The notes under the pieces are model-generated. The model was not told the DNA's origin. It did not search any database and was given only the letters and a program-made list of their open reading frames with translations. A program made the translations under genes and the position numbers. Positions 1 to 9,849 of a stretch of DNA of 64,000 nt are shown here, piece after piece (the first letter of the stretch is position 1; every line of letters starts with the position of its first letter). The DNA is taken from positions 372,001 to 436,000 of the forward strand of contig NZ_JAESVD010000002.1 of assembly GCF_016765635.1 (NCBI RefSeq), in the 5' to 3' direction. This stretch comes from Shewanella schlegeliana (GTDB lineage: Bacteria; Pseudomonadota; Gammaproteobacteria; Enterobacterales; Shewanellaceae).

Positions 1-5
1 TAGGG

Positions 6-1304
6 TTAAGAGTTTAGCTTCTCTGCCATCTCTGCACTCTCTTCCGCATTAGCATTGTAGTGCTCAACATCAATTTCGCCTTCAGACTTAGCAATCACAG
101 TGGTTGCCACTAAGTCGCCAGAGACATTCACTACAGTACGTGCCATATCCAAGATACGGTCAATACCGGCGATTAACGCAACACCTTCAAGTGGCAGACC
201 CACAGTGGTCAATACTAAGGTCAACATCACTAGGCCCGCACCAGGCACACCCGCGGTACCAATAGAGGCAAGCGTTGCCGTTAGGATAATGGTGATATAG
301 TCGACCCAAGTCAGATCGATACCAAATGCTTGAGCCACAAACAATGCAGTTACACCTTGATAAAGCGCGGTACCATCCATGTTGATGGTAGTACCTAGAG
401 GCAGTACGAAACTTGAGATCTTCTTGTTAACACCTAAGTATTCGCTGGCACACTTCATGCTCGCTGGCAGCGTACCTGCCGAACTAGATGTGGTATACGC
501 CACAGCTATCGCGTTACTGATCCCTTTAAAGAACTGGATTGGATTTAACTTGGCAAATACGACTAAAACAAAGCTATAGAAACCGACAACATGTAGGAAA
601 CAGCCGATATAAACCGCAATAATCACCTTAATCAATGGCATCAACATATCGACACCATATTCACCAGCCACCCATGCCATCAGACCGAATACACCGTATG
701 GTGCAAGTTTCATCACTAAGTCAGTCAGTTTATACATGGCTTCTGCTAGGCTTTCGAATACCTTAATCGCAGGCTTACCATGCTCACCAATTAGCACAAG
801 AGCGATACCGAGTGCGACAGCGAACACAATCACCTGTAGGATCTGACCACTAGCGAGTGCAGCAATCGGGTTGGTAGGCACGATATCGATTAGAGTTTGC
901 ATCACAGATGGAGCTTGTTTTACAACTTCTGCAGTCTCATGAGGTACCATATCTAATCCAGCACCTGGCTGCATAAAGTGACCAACCGCTAGACCAAGGG
1001 TGATCGCGATAGAGGTAGTACCTAAGTAGAAAGCGAACGACTTGAAACCAATGCGCCCCATCTTGGCCGTATCTTGCATTGAGGTAACGCCTACAATCAA
1101 GGAGCAGAATACCAAAGGTACAATCAACATCTTGATAGTATTTACAAATAACGTTCCAATTGGTTTCAAGTAGGTCGCCTGCTCACCCAAGCTAACCCCA
1201 GTTAAAATACCTAATAGCATACCAATCATGATCTGTAACCACAGAGGTACAGACATCCAGCTCGACCACACTTTTTTCACCAGTGAAGGTTGTTGACGTG
1301 ACAT
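6..1304 (-). CDS. Dicarboxylate/amino acid:cation symporter (DAACS family)
   Basis: Inner-membrane secondary transporter that would import glutamate, aspartate or C4-dicarboxylates with Na+ or H+. About 432 residues, normal for the GltP/GltPh family, hydrophobic throughout. Family signatures are visible: the HP1 serine-rich loop (TTSSSAGTLPAS), NMDGTALYQ in TM7, and DRILDMARTVVNVSGD in TM8, whose Asp and Arg residues in the family bind substrate amino and side-chain carboxyl groups, favouring an acidic substrate. I start at the ATG at 1304 because AAGG lies 7 bases upstream; a TTG six codons earlier has no ribosome site. Monocistronic, at the window edge. The family is certain; the exact substrate is not. 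Confidence 0.9.
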   Translation of the reverse strand: MSRQQPSLVKKVWSSWMSVPLWLQIMIGMLLGILTGVSLGEQATYLKPIGTLFVNTIKMLIVPLVFCSLIVGVTSMQDTAKMGRIGFKSFAFYLGTTSIAITLGLAVGHFMQPGAGLDMVPHETAEVVKQAPSVMQTLIDIVPTNPIAALASGQILQVIVFAVALGIALVLIGEHGKPAIKVFESLAEAMYKLTDLVMKLAPYGVFGLMAWVAGEYGVDMLMPLIKVIIAVYIGCFLHVVGFYSFVLVVFAKLNPIQFFKGISNAIAVAYTTSSSAGTLPASMKCASEYLGVNKKISSFVLPLGTTINMDGTALYQGVTALFVAQAFGIDLTWVDYITIILTATLASIGTAGVPGAGLVMLTLVLTTVGLPLEGVALIAGIDRILDMARTVVNVSGDLVATTVIAKSEGEIDVEHYNANAEESAEMAEKLNS

Positions 1305-1473
1305 ATTTAAACCTTGAAACAATTGAAGGAAGGACTACCAGCAAATTACTAGCTCAAAAATAACGCGGCAGTTTAGCATAAGCTTTAAAAGCGAGAGATG
1401 ATCTGTATCACGCTGACACATTCCATAGATTAGTCACAACAAAAACCCCTAGCTCATTGAGAAATTCGTAATT

Positions 1474-1794
1474 TTAGGCCTCAAATTTTGAGCTTTTGTT
1501 ATTTTTAGAGAAATGCATTCGATGAAGTGCAGCTGGCGGCTGATCGCGCTCAATAAGATAACTCCAATAAGCATCATCAAAGCCAGAAAAGATCTGTTTA
1601 TTCTCGGCACGTAAAATAAGCCACCACCAGACTAGCCCCCAAACGCCGAATGTGAGTAACGTCAGAGCAAAGTGCAATCCATGTCTTATGTTCTCGGAGC
1701 GAACAACGCGCTGAGGTTGGGTTGTCGACTCTGCCGAGGCTATTGCTTCCCGTGAACTTGAGGAGATTGAAGAGTTTGATTTCACTTTTTTCAT
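1474..1794 (-). CDS. Small single-TM membrane protein, unknown function
   Basis: About 106 residues. A polar Ser-rich head (1-35) is followed by one hydrophobic segment rich in Trp (LTLLTFGVWGLVWWWLI, about 45-62) preceded by IRHGLHF, then a charged tail. This 'IRH..H..LTLLTFG.W..VW' pattern is common in small bacterial membrane proteins of unknown role. An ATG at 1794 is preceded by GGA six bases upstream; a GTG directly before it is the alternative start. It stands alone, divergent from the acetyltransferase at 1930. No function can be assigned. Confidence 0.6.
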   Translation of the reverse strand: MKKVKSNSSISSSSREAIASAESTTQPQRVVRSENIRHGLHFALTLLTFGVWGLVWWWLILRAENKQIFSGFDDAYWSYLIERDQPPAALHRMHFSKNNKSSKFEA

Positions 1795-1929
1795 CACGAG
1801 TCCAGTTGATTACAGGCCATAGAAAAAGTCTAGCAGAGTTAGACTTTAGTCGAATAAGAATTATAAAAATAAATCTGAGCCGCTGGCGCTTCGTGCTAAA
1901 GTGGGCGCAAAAAAAAGGACCACTGAAAA

Positions 1930-2373
1930 ATGATTATTCGTAAAGGCCAAACTACCGATCTTCAAGCCCTAGTTAACTTTAACCAAGCTATGGCTGAGGA
2001 AACCGAAGGCCTAACCTTAGACTCTCAAGTGCTTAGCAAGGGGGTAAACACCCTACTGACCTCTCCAGAGAAAGGCTTCTACCTAGTTGCCGAAATGTAT
2101 GGGGAGATTGTTGGTTCATTGATGGTGACATTCGAATGGAGTGACTGGCGCGCTAAAGACTACTATTGGATCCAAAGCGTATATATTCGTCCCCAGAATC
2201 GTCGCCAAGGGATCTATGGCAAGCTCTATCAAGCCGTTAAAGATATTGCAGCAGAAAACGGCGGAGCAGCTAGCTTTAGACTCTATGTAGAGAAAGAGAA
2301 CACCAATGCCCAACGAACCTATAGCGCCCAAGGCATGGAGCAAAGCTACTACCTGATGTACGAACAGAAGTAA
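1930..2373 (+). CDS. GNAT-family N-acetyltransferase
   Basis: Cytoplasmic acetyl-CoA-dependent acyltransferase of 147 residues, a complete single GNAT domain. The acetyl-CoA pyrophosphate loop is visible as RPQNRRQGIYGKLY (around residues 96-109), after the β4 strand ending in SVYI. The C-terminal half carries the usual 'YVEKENTNAQRTYSAQGM' segment, in which an Asn-x-x-Ala-x-x-x-Tyr motif precedes the last strands. Its substrate cannot be told from sequence. Single gene followed directly by an intrinsic terminator. The ATG has GGA about 10 bases upstream. Confidence 0.85.
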   Translation: MIIRKGQTTDLQALVNFNQAMAEETEGLTLDSQVLSKGVNTLLTSPEKGFYLVAEMYGEIVGSLMVTFEWSDWRAKDYYWIQSVYIRPQNRRQGIYGKLYQAVKDIAAENGGAASFRLYVEKENTNAQRTYSAQGMEQSYYLMYEQK

Positions 2374-2414
2374 GATTGTCAGCCGCTCCTCGATTTGAGC
2401 AAATGACAGACATT

Positions 2415-2444
2415 AAAAAGGCCATCAGTAGATGGCCTTTTTTT
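2415..2444 (+). terminator. Intrinsic terminator, probably bidirectional
   Basis: AAGGCCATC-AGTA-GATGGCCTT with seven or more T on the + strand and a run of A upstream that would serve as the U-tract on the - strand. It sits between convergent genes (acetyltransferase and sdaA), so it likely ends both. Confidence 0.85.
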
Positions 2445-2479
2445 GCGATTCTATTTCAGACAGAGCCTGACAATAGGAG

Positions 2480-3847
2480 TTAACCGCAGATGCTAGTTAC
2501 CTTGATAGCCAAACCACCTTGGCTAGTTTCACGGTACTTAACGTGCATATCTTTGCCCGTCTCAAGCATAGTCGCAATCACTTTGTCTAAGCTGACTTTT
2601 GGTGCACAGTTACGGCGCATCGCCATACGTGATGAGTTGATCGCCTTAACCGCTGCAATCGCATTACGCTCGATACATGGTACCTGAACTTGACCAGCAA
2701 CAGGGTCACAAGTCAAACCTAGATTGTGCTCCATGCCAATCTCTGCCGCCATACAAACTTGCGCCGCATTGCCACCCATGATCTCAGCAAGACCTGCTGC
2801 CGCCATAGAACAAGCTACACCCACTTCACCCTGACAACCCACTTCGGCACCAGAGATAGAAGCGTTACGCTTATATAGAGAGCCAATTGCTGCTGCCGCT
2901 AGGAAGAATCGTGTGTACTCTTGCTTACCAACAGGCTTGATGAACTTATCGTAATAAGCCAATACCGCAGGGATAATACCCGCTGCGCCATTAGTTGGTG
3001 AAGTTACCACACGGCCACCGGCTGCGTTCTCTTCACTCACTGCCATGGCGAATACGTTGATCCAGTCCACGATCTCCATTGGGTCGCTAGATAGACGCTC
3101 ACCTGTCAATAGTTGACGGTAAAGCGCAGGTGCACGACGAGCCACTTTTAGTGGACCAGCAAGCACACCTTCAGTCTGGCAGCCTTTTTCAATCGCTTGA
3201 CGCATGGTTTCCCATACAGCGCCAAAACCATCATAAATCGCTTGCTCGCTGTTGAAGGCCAGTTCGTTCTTGAACATGATGCTACTGATGCTCATGCCGG
3301 TCTCTTGACACGTTGCTAACAGCTCGTCTGCAAAGTTGAACGGATAAGGGACTTCTACAGGGTTTTCAGCTTCTTTACCGAACTTAGACTCTTCAACGAT
3401 GAAACCACCACCTGTTGAGTAATAAGTCTTGCTCATCAATAGCTCATCGCCCTTGTAAGCGTGCAGTTTCATGCCGTTTTCGTGTAATGGTAAGGCATAG
3501 TCATGGAACAGAACGGCATCTAGACCGAAGTCTACAAGGTGCTTTTCTTGGCCCATAGGTAACTTTTGCGTCTGTTCAACTTGAGCGATAAAACCTGGGA
3601 TCGCGTCAATATCAACACTCTCAGGCGAGTTACCACCTAGACCAACGATGATAGCGATATCGGTATGGTGACCTTTACCGGTTAAAGATAAAGAACCAAA
3701 AATTTCTACACCTAAGCGAGTCACTTGTTCTAACTGACCCGATTGACGTACATCGTCGACAAACTCTTTGGCGGCCTTCATCGGCCCGACAGTGTGAGAG
3801 CTCGACGGGCCCACACCTATCTTAAAAATATCAAATGCGCTAAACAT
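2480..3847 (-). CDS. sdaA: L-serine ammonia-lyase, iron-sulfur dependent
   Basis: Deaminates L-serine to pyruvate and ammonia with an oxygen-sensitive [4Fe-4S] cluster. About 455 residues, the size of E. coli SdaA. The N-terminal β domain opens with [13 protein letters not shown], a family signature. The C-terminal catalytic domain has the cluster cysteines in [15 protein letters not shown] and [14 protein letters not shown]. The protein ends ...SICG, so a cysteine is the second-last residue, matching the tail-in-active-site fourth ligand described for the Legionella enzyme. Start ATG at 3847 has GAGGTG six bases upstream; the in-frame extension to 3904 has no family similarity. Lies just downstream of sdaC, so serine uptake and breakdown are coupled. 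Confidence 0.95.
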   Translation of the reverse strand: MFSAFDIFKIGVGPSSSHTVGPMKAAKEFVDDVRQSGQLEQVTRLGVEIFGSLSLTGKGHHTDIAIIVGLGGNSPESVDIDAIPGFIAQVEQTQKLPMGQEKHLVDFGLDAVLFHDYALPLHENGMKLHAYKGDELLMSKTYYSTGGGFIVEESKFGKEAENPVEVPYPFNFADELLATCQETGMSISSIMFKNELAFNSEQAIYDGFGAVWETMRQAIEKGCQTEGVLAGPLKVARRAPALYRQLLTGERLSSDPMEIVDWINVFAMAVSEENAAGGRVVTSPTNGAAGIIPAVLAYYDKFIKPVGKQEYTRFFLAAAAIGSLYKRNASISGAEVGCQGEVGVACSMAAAGLAEIMGGNAAQVCMAAEIGMEHNLGLTCDPVAGQVQVPCIERNAIAAVKAINSSRMAMRRNCAPKVSLDKVIATMLETGKDMHVKYRETSQGGLAIKVTSICG

Positions 3848-3910
3848 AAAAATCACCTCGGAAAAAGAGGAAAAGCCGGGAGAATTCCTGGCTAAGTCAA
3901 ACAAATGGAA

Positions 3911-3962
3911 CTAATAAAAACTGGGCGCTTTAAGATGCTCGCATGCAATCTTTAAGCGCCCA
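3911..3962 (-). terminator. Strong hairpin with U-tract between sdaC and sdaA
   Basis: Read on the - strand: TGGGCGCTTAAAGAT... pairs with ...ATCTTAAAGCGCCCA, followed by GTTTTTATT. The 15-bp arms with a short loop make a convincing intrinsic terminator directly after sdaC and before the sdaA ribosome site. It probably makes sdaA expression partial read-through or dependent on its own promoter. Confidence 0.8.
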
Positions 3963-3973
3963 GCAATATCTTC

Positions 3974-5263
3974 TTAAGACATCAAACCAAATAGAATCGC
4001 AGTCATTGCAAGTAGACCTGCTACCACAACAAAGATGTTGCTGAAGCGACCACGGTACGCTGCCAAAGCTGGCACTTTGTGAATCGCATACATTGGCATT
4101 AGGTAAAGGATAGCCGCAATGATTGGACCACCTAGCGCTTCAATCATACCCAAGATGCTTGGGTTGATAATTGCCACGCCCCAGATAGTGAAGAACATGA
4201 AACCTAAAATAAACTTGTTCAGTTTAGAATCAGAAACTTCTTTTCCACTTGAGCGTAGTTGCTTAGTAATAAGCCCTTTCATACCTTCAGTAGCACCCAT
4301 GTAGTGACCGAAGAAAGAAGAGATAATCGCAACGAAAGCAATGAATGGACCGAAGTAGCTTACAAATCCACTTTCATGCACGTTTGCCAAGTAAGAAAGA
4401 ATTGGCAAGTTCATCGATTTCGCTTCAGCAAGTTGCGCTGGCGATAGTGCTAATACACATGAGATAACAAACATCATCACGAAACCAACCAACATAAATG
4501 TGGTGTTACGTAGAATCACGTCTGCTTTACGCGCTGCATTTACACCATGTTCACGCTTAAGCGACACAGAGAACTGAGAGATCGCTGGCGAGTGGTTAAA
4601 GGCAAAAATTAGTACAGGGATAGTCAACCAAACCGTACCTAAGAAGTCTACTGTGCTTGGCACAACTTGTAGTGCGTCAGCTTTCCAATCAGGGATCAGA
4701 TAAATAGACATGAATGCCAAAATCGCAACTAGTGGGTATACCAATAGCTGAGTCACTTTAAGCATCATTTTTTCACCAGCAACCATCACTGACATCATGC
4801 CAAGAATTAATACTCCTGATAAAATGAAGCGTGGTGGCGATGCCATGCCTAGCTGGTTAACAATAAAGCTATCAACAGTGTTGGTAATACCCACACCGTA
4901 AATCAAAACAATTGGGTAGATAGCAAAGAAATAAAGCAAAGTAATTGCCTTACCCGCACCCACACCAAAATGCTCTTCTACTACGTGGGTGATGTCACTG
5001 CCTGGCTTGCTTGATGAGCAAACAAAACGTGATAATCCACGGTGAGCTAGGTAAGTCATTGGACCGATGATAGCAACCATCATCATTAACGGCCAAAAAC
5101 CACCCATACCAGCGTTAATTGGTAGGAATAAGATTCCGGCACCAACAGCTGTACCAAACAAACTCAACATCCAAGTCGTATCTTGACGTGTCCAAGGCAT
5201 TGACTTAGTCGTTGCCGTATCATTTTGTACCACTTCTTGTGTACAGATCGCGTCTTTTTGCAT
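3974..5263 (-). CDS. sdaC: Serine:H+ symporter of the HAAAP family
   Basis: Inner-membrane amino acid transporter of about 429 residues with roughly 11 hydrophobic segments, matching SdaC/DlsT. The first TM carries [21 protein letters not shown], the helix-breaking substrate site of the family. I start at the ATG at 5263 (AAGG eight bases upstream) rather than at the in-frame GTG at 5293. Its position just upstream of sdaA supports serine as the substrate. A hairpin terminator follows the stop codon. Related HAAAP members move threonine or tryptophan, but the neighbour makes serine most likely. Confidence 0.93.
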   Translation of the reverse strand: MQKDAICTQEVVQNDTATTKSMPWTRQDTTWMLSLFGTAVGAGILFLPINAGMGGFWPLMMMVAIIGPMTYLAHRGLSRFVCSSSKPGSDITHVVEEHFGVGAGKAITLLYFFAIYPIVLIYGVGITNTVDSFIVNQLGMASPPRFILSGVLILGMMSVMVAGEKMMLKVTQLLVYPLVAILAFMSIYLIPDWKADALQVVPSTVDFLGTVWLTIPVLIFAFNHSPAISQFSVSLKREHGVNAARKADVILRNTTFMLVGFVMMFVISCVLALSPAQLAEAKSMNLPILSYLANVHESGFVSYFGPFIAFVAIISSFFGHYMGATEGMKGLITKQLRSSGKEVSDSKLNKFILGFMFFTIWGVAIINPSILGMIEALGGPIIAAILYLMPMYAIHKVPALAAYRGRFSNIFVVVAGLLAMTAILFGLMS

Positions 5264-5820
5264 TCTTGTTACCTTGAAGGTGCTGAGAAACACCAGTAAA
5301 TTTTGATCTCAGGAGTAATTTCGCGGTTAAGAATATCCTAATGCATGGCCCAAATATTGATCTGAGTTCACATTCTGTAATTGATTTTCAAATCCTAATC
5401 AAATTGAGAGCTAGATCTCTTAAATTATGTAATAAGTTTTCATTTAATCATCACTATCGCAACCCAACCGAACCTTAAATTAACATTAACATTACTTAAA
5501 TCATGAATTGCTCATGTACTCAGTCGAATTAGGAAAACTTGCTATCGGACATAGATCACATAAAGCACGATTTAAAGACCTAACCCGCCAACCCAACGTT
5601 ACTTTTTGAAGCCGATCACAGCTTTTAATGTCAGAATTTACTCTGTCATTAGCTAATCTAATGATAAATCTTGTAAAAATTTATTGAGCATAAGTAAACC
5701 AGAGTTACTCAAGTGCTAAACAAGTAACGTTTGCGAACATCTCATTCAAGGTGAAGCCAAAACGAAAATCCAATAGACTAGCGCTATAAAATCTCCCTAC
5801 ATGAGTTAAAGACACACTCC
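5264..5820. other. AT-rich divergent regulatory region (sdaC / yjjX)
   Basis: 557 bases with no convincing ORF or RNA gene. It holds the promoters for sdaC (left) and yjjX (right). A half-perfect CRP-like sequence (TAGATCACAT, about 5555-5564, with a degenerate left half) and a second TCACA half site near 5614 are visible; neither is a full dyad. Confidence 0.5.
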
Positions 5821-6360
5821 ATGAAAGACACCATTACAGTCATCGTTGGCTCAACAAACCCAGTTAAAGTTGGTGCTGCACAAGCAGCCTTAACGACTCT
5901 TTTTCCCGATAGCGATATCGAATGCCAAGGCGTTAGCGCTCCCTCACTGGTACGCGATCAGCCTATGACTGAAGCCGAAACTCGCTTAGGTGCAATCAAT
6001 CGTGTCAAGCACTGCCAAGCTCGCCATCAAGCCGACTTTTTTTTAGCGATGGAAGGAGGAGTAGATCAGTTTGAGCATGGACCAGCGACCTTTGCCTATA
6101 TTGCGATTGCCTACAAGAAACAAGTCAGCATTGGACGTAGCGCCTTACTGCCGCTTCCCATATCTGTTTATCAAGCACTTACTCAAGGGGAAGAGCTGGG
6201 GTCAGTGATGGATAAGCTATTTAATACGGTCAATATTAAGCAGAAAGGCGGCGCTATCGCACTACTGACAAACGGCCATGCCAGTCGTCAGAGTGTATAC
6301 ACTCAAGCTATCATTCTCGCAATGGCGCCTATTCTACACCCAGAACTGTACATTAATTAG
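5821..6360 (+). CDS. yjjX: Inosine/xanthosine triphosphatase
   Basis: Cleans the nucleotide pool by hydrolysing ITP and XTP to the diphosphates (NTPase, DUF84 family). 179 residues, close to E. coli YjjX (170). The N-terminal nucleotide-binding strand reads VGSTNPVKVGAAQAAL, and the family motifs QPMTEAETRLGAINR and FFLAMEGGVD (metal-binding acidic residues) are present. Monocistronic; the ribosome site before the ATG at 5821 is weak. Confidence 0.92.
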   Translation: MKDTITVIVGSTNPVKVGAAQAALTTLFPDSDIECQGVSAPSLVRDQPMTEAETRLGAINRVKHCQARHQADFFLAMEGGVDQFEHGPATFAYIAIAYKKQVSIGRSALLPLPISVYQALTQGEELGSVMDKLFNTVNIKQKGGAIALLTNGHASRQSVYTQAIILAMAPILHPELYIN

Positions 6361-6451
6361 CATACACTTTATTATTTTTTACTTAAGACGCTTGATTTTG
6401 ATAATTAGCCCTGTAAGTTAGTTGTTAATCGCAACTGACAAACACTATTCG

Positions 6452-7393
6452 ATGAATCAAGCTCTGCCAAACTGTTCTATTGCCTCTTCGCAGTTACGTC
6501 GCCTCTCTAGACAGTTAATCCGTCAATTAGGCTTATTAGATGCAGCCTGCGGCAACCTGCCGTTATCCCCAATTCAAGCCCACAGCCTAATTGAACTTGG
6601 CGAAAGCCAGCACTCCATCAAACAGCTGGCCGATAATCTTAATATCGATAAATCCAATGCCAGCCGAGCCGTGAGTCAGCTAGTCGATAAGGGCTTTGCT
6701 AAATCCCAGCCTAACCCGAGAGACAACCGCAGCTTAGTGGTGCAGCTTTCACCTAAGGGTAAAAAACTACTCAATAAGCTCGATCAGCAGCAGAACCAAC
6801 TCTTTAGCGAAATTATGGCGCAACTCACTCAAGAGCAGATCTTGTCACTCGAAATCGCTTTGGGTCACTATAATAAGGCGATCAAGCAGTCGAAATCTCA
6901 AAATGGCTTCATTGTTAGAGAGATTGAGGTGAGAGATAACCCCCATATCGCCCAAGTGATCCGTCAGGTATCAGATGAATATGGTCTCACCGCCGATAAA
7001 GGCTACGGCGTGGCAGATAAGAGTCTCGATAGCCTCAGTGAAGAGTATCAGGCTGATAATGCTCGTTACTGGGTGATCGAACTTGATAACAAGATCTTGG
7101 GCGGTGCAGGTATCGCTCCCCTTGCAGGTGAAAATGGAGTCTGTGAATTACAGAAGATGTACTTCCTACCCGAAGTACGCGGGAAGGGCTTTGCCAAGCG
7201 TTTAGCTCTGCAAGGCCTGCGATTTGCGAGCGAACAAGGCTTTGACTCCTGCTATTTAGAAACCACCGCCAATCTAATCGAAGCAATAAGGCTCTATGAA
7301 TCTTTAGAGTTTAAACATCTCGATAGTCCGCTAGGCAATACTGGTCACGATGCCTGTGAGATAGCCATGTTACGGTCGCTATCTAACGACTAA
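6452..7393 (+). CDS. MarR-GNAT fusion: transcription regulator with acetyltransferase domain
   Basis: About 313 residues with two domains. Residues 1-140 are a MarR winged helix, with the recognition helix in [21 protein letters not shown] and the wing in [17 protein letters not shown]. Residues 155-310 are a GNAT domain with the acetyl-CoA loop [14 protein letters not shown] and the [18 protein letters not shown] segment. Such MarR-GNAT fusions are a known family; the ligand and target genes are unknown. ATG at 6452 chosen over a TTG ten codons earlier because the MarR fold begins right after it. The next gene is co-directional with a 106-base gap. Confidence 0.88.
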   Translation: MNQALPNCSIASSQLRRLSRQLIRQLGLLDAACGNLPLSPIQAHSLIELGESQHSIKQLADNLNIDKSNASRAVSQLVDKGFAKSQPNPRDNRSLVVQLSPKGKKLLNKLDQQQNQLFSEIMAQLTQEQILSLEIALGHYNKAIKQSKSQNGFIVREIEVRDNPHIAQVIRQVSDEYGLTADKGYGVADKSLDSLSEEYQADNARYWVIELDNKILGGAGIAPLAGENGVCELQKMYFLPEVRGKGFAKRLALQGLRFASEQGFDSCYLETTANLIEAIRLYESLEFKHLDSPLGNTGHDACEIAMLRSLSND

Positions 7394-7499
7394 TCTATTT
7401 GCATGAGGTAAGCATCAAACCAGTGATAAGTTAATGGTTTTTATAGCGAAAGCTTGCTAGCCTCAAATAAAACCGCATTTGCGTAGAAGTGAGTTATTT

Positions 7500-8543
7500 A
7501 TGGAATATAGACGTCTTTCACATTCGAGTTTAAATGTAAGCCAAATCTGTTTAGGCACCATGACCTGGGGCGCGCAAAACACGCAAGCTCAAGCCTTCGA
7601 GCAGCTAGATTATGCTATTGGTGAAGGAGTTAACTTTATCGATACCGCCGAGATGTACCCAGTCCCTCCCGAGGCAGAGACCCAAGGTGAGACCGAGCGC
7701 ATTCTAGGCAACTATCTAAAACAAAGGGGCAATCGTGATAACTTAGTGATCGCCACCAAGGTCGCCGCCCCCGGTGGCAAAAGCGATTATATCCGCCCTA
7801 ACATGGCTTTAGATTGGCGTAATATTCATGCTGCGGTCGATGCCTCCCTCGAACGTCTGCAAATCGAGACTATCGATCTGTATCAGGTTCACTGGCCCGA
7901 TAGACACACCAATTTTTTTGGTGAACTAAGCTACAACCAGCAAGATGACCATGAGAAGCTCACCCCGATTATCGACACTCTTGAAGCCTTAGGCGACTTA
8001 GTGAATGCTGGCAAGATCCGCTATATCGGCATCTCCAACGAGACACCTTGGGGCTTTATGGAGTACCTACGCCTTGCCGAGAAGCACGGCCTACCTAAAA
8101 TCATCTCGGTACAGAACCCCTATAACCTACTTAACCGCAGCTATGAAGTGGGAATGGCGGAGATCAGTCACCGCGAAGAGGTACCGCTATTGGCTTACTC
8201 TCCACTGGCCTTCGGTGCACTCTCGGGTAAATACCTCAATGACCAATGGCCTGAGGGCGCGAGAATGACCCTGTTTAAGCGCTTCGCACGCTATACAGGC
8301 ACCCAGATGGCACTCGAAGCGACCAATGCCTATGTCGAGCTTGCACGTGAATTCAATATGAGCCCAGCGCAGATGGCACTTGCCTTTGTTAACTCGCGAA
8401 AGTTTGTCGCATCAAACATCATTGGCGCCACCAATCTTGAGCAGCTAAAAGAGAATATCGACAGCATTCACTGCGCCATTTCTCCTGAGTTACAACTACG
8501 CTTAGATGAGCTAGCACTGCTTTATCGCTTCCCTTGCCCTTAA
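7500..8543 (+). CDS. tas: NADP(H)-dependent aldo/keto reductase, Tas-like
   Basis: Soluble (α/β)8 oxidoreductase of 347 residues, the size of E. coli Tas (346). The AKR catalytic tetrad is visible: Asp and Tyr in NFIDTAEMYPVPP, Lys in VIATKVA, His in YQVHWPDR. The long insert after the first strand (PPEAETQGETERILG) is typical of Tas. The physiological substrate is not established; E. coli tas was found as a suppressor of tyrosine auxotrophy. ATG at 7500; the upstream in-frame start at 7479 has no better ribosome site. Followed by a terminator. Confidence 0.88.
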   Translation: MEYRRLSHSSLNVSQICLGTMTWGAQNTQAQAFEQLDYAIGEGVNFIDTAEMYPVPPEAETQGETERILGNYLKQRGNRDNLVIATKVAAPGGKSDYIRPNMALDWRNIHAAVDASLERLQIETIDLYQVHWPDRHTNFFGELSYNQQDDHEKLTPIIDTLEALGDLVNAGKIRYIGISNETPWGFMEYLRLAEKHGLPKIISVQNPYNLLNRSYEVGMAEISHREEVPLLAYSPLAFGALSGKYLNDQWPEGARMTLFKRFARYTGTQMALEATNAYVELAREFNMSPAQMALAFVNSRKFVASNIIGATNLEQLKENIDSIHCAISPELQLRLDELALLYRFPCP

Positions 8544-8573
8544 AGTAAGGCTTTTAATAGTCTAAACTTGCTT

Positions 8574-8616
8574 TAGGCGCTCAGATCTTACAAGATCCGA
8601 GCGCCTTTTATTTTTA
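8574..8616 (+). terminator. Intrinsic terminator after the aldo/keto reductase
   Basis: AGGCGCTC-A-GATCTT pairs with AGATC-CGAGCGCCT and is followed by TTTTATTTTT. It lies only 21 bases before the csdA start codon, so csdA must have a promoter overlapping this hairpin or depend on read-through. Confidence 0.8.
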
Positions 8617-8637
8617 TCGATAACCTTGGATCAATTA

Positions 8638-9849
8638 ATGGATCTCCAAACGCTGCGATCACAGTTCCCAACTCTTGCTCAATCTAATGACGGCTACCCT
8701 CTGTGTTATTTAGACACCGCGGCCACGAGTCAAAAGCCCCAGCAGGTGATCGATGCCATGAATCACTATTATCAATATGATAATGCCAATGTGCATCGTG
8801 CAGCTCATCAGCTATCGGCACGTGCCACCAGCCAGTACGAAGCGGTGCGAGATAAACTGCGCCAGTTCATAAATGCCAATAGCCGTGAAGAGATCATCTT
8901 TACCCACGGCACCACAGAGTCGATAAATACCGTTGCCAATGGTTTAACTGCGCACATAAAGCAAGGTAGCCTGATCTTAATCGATAGCGCTGCTCACCAC
9001 GCTAATATCGTGCCTTGGCAGGAACTCGCCAAGCGCACTGGCGCAGTGATAAAGCCGATCCCCCTCACCCAAGATTGTCGCTTAGATATTGACGCATTTG
9101 AGGCGCTGTTACAGCAAAACCCCGCCATCGTTGCCCTGAGTCATGTATCGAATGCCCTAGGTACGGTTAATCCGGTTAAAGAGCTCGTCAGCAAAGCCAA
9201 ACAGGCTGGTGCCATCACCTTAGTAGACGGTGCTCAGGCTATTGCTCATTTGAACGTCGATGTTCAGAGTATCGATTGTGACTTCTATGTCTTTTCGGGC
9301 CACAAGATGTATGGGCCAACGGGAATTGGCGTGTTATATGGCCGCTTCGATATGTTAGACAGCTTAAGTCCGCTAATGACTGGCGGTGAGATGATAAAAA
9401 CGGTCAGCTTTGAGGCTACCGAGTTCAATCAACTCCCCAACAGACTCGAAGCGGGTACGCCACCAATTGCCGAGGTTATCGGTCTAGGCGCCGCTATCGA
9501 CTTTATTCAAGCTTTACCCACTGCTCAGATCCATGCAAAAGAGCGAGAGCTACTCAATTACTTGCAAGATGCCCTAGAGAAGTTGGGCGATGTGGTGCTT
9601 TATGGCGCTCATAAGGACAATATCGGCGCGGTTGCCTTTAACCTTGCCGATGAGCACCATCAAGATGTGGGCATCTTATTAGATCAGCAGGGGATCGCGG
9701 TGCGCTGCGGCCACCACTGCGCTATGCCCTTGATGCAAAGCCTTAGTTTAAAAGGCTGCTGCCGCGCCTCGATTGGGGTTTATACTAATAAGGCCGATAT
9801 CGACCGCTTTATTGCGGCGATGGAGTCAGTAAAAGAGCTGTTGTTATAA
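8638..9849 (+). CDS. csdA: Cysteine desulfurase, SufS/CsdA type
   Basis: PLP enzyme that removes sulfur from cysteine as an enzyme-bound persulfide. 403 residues (E. coli CsdA 401). The PLP lysine is in FSGHKMYGPTGIG; the cofactor-contacting THGTTESIN and DGAQAIAH motifs are present; the catalytic cysteine is in RCGHHCAMPLM. Start ATG at 8638 has GGA seven bases upstream; a TTG at 8626 is an alternative. The partner csdE follows after a 256-base repeat insertion, which identifies this as CsdA rather than SufS, since no suf genes are nearby. Confidence 0.93.
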   Translation: MDLQTLRSQFPTLAQSNDGYPLCYLDTAATSQKPQQVIDAMNHYYQYDNANVHRAAHQLSARATSQYEAVRDKLRQFINANSREEIIFTHGTTESINTVANGLTAHIKQGSLILIDSAAHHANIVPWQELAKRTGAVIKPIPLTQDCRLDIDAFEALLQQNPAIVALSHVSNALGTVNPVKELVSKAKQAGAITLVDGAQAIAHLNVDVQSIDCDFYVFSGHKMYGPTGIGVLYGRFDMLDSLSPLMTGGEMIKTVSFEATEFNQLPNRLEAGTPPIAEVIGLGAAIDFIQALPTAQIHAKERELLNYLQDALEKLGDVVLYGAHKDNIGAVAFNLADEHHQDVGILLDQQGIAVRCGHHCAMPLMQSLSLKGCCRASIGVYTNKADIDRFIAAMESVKELLL

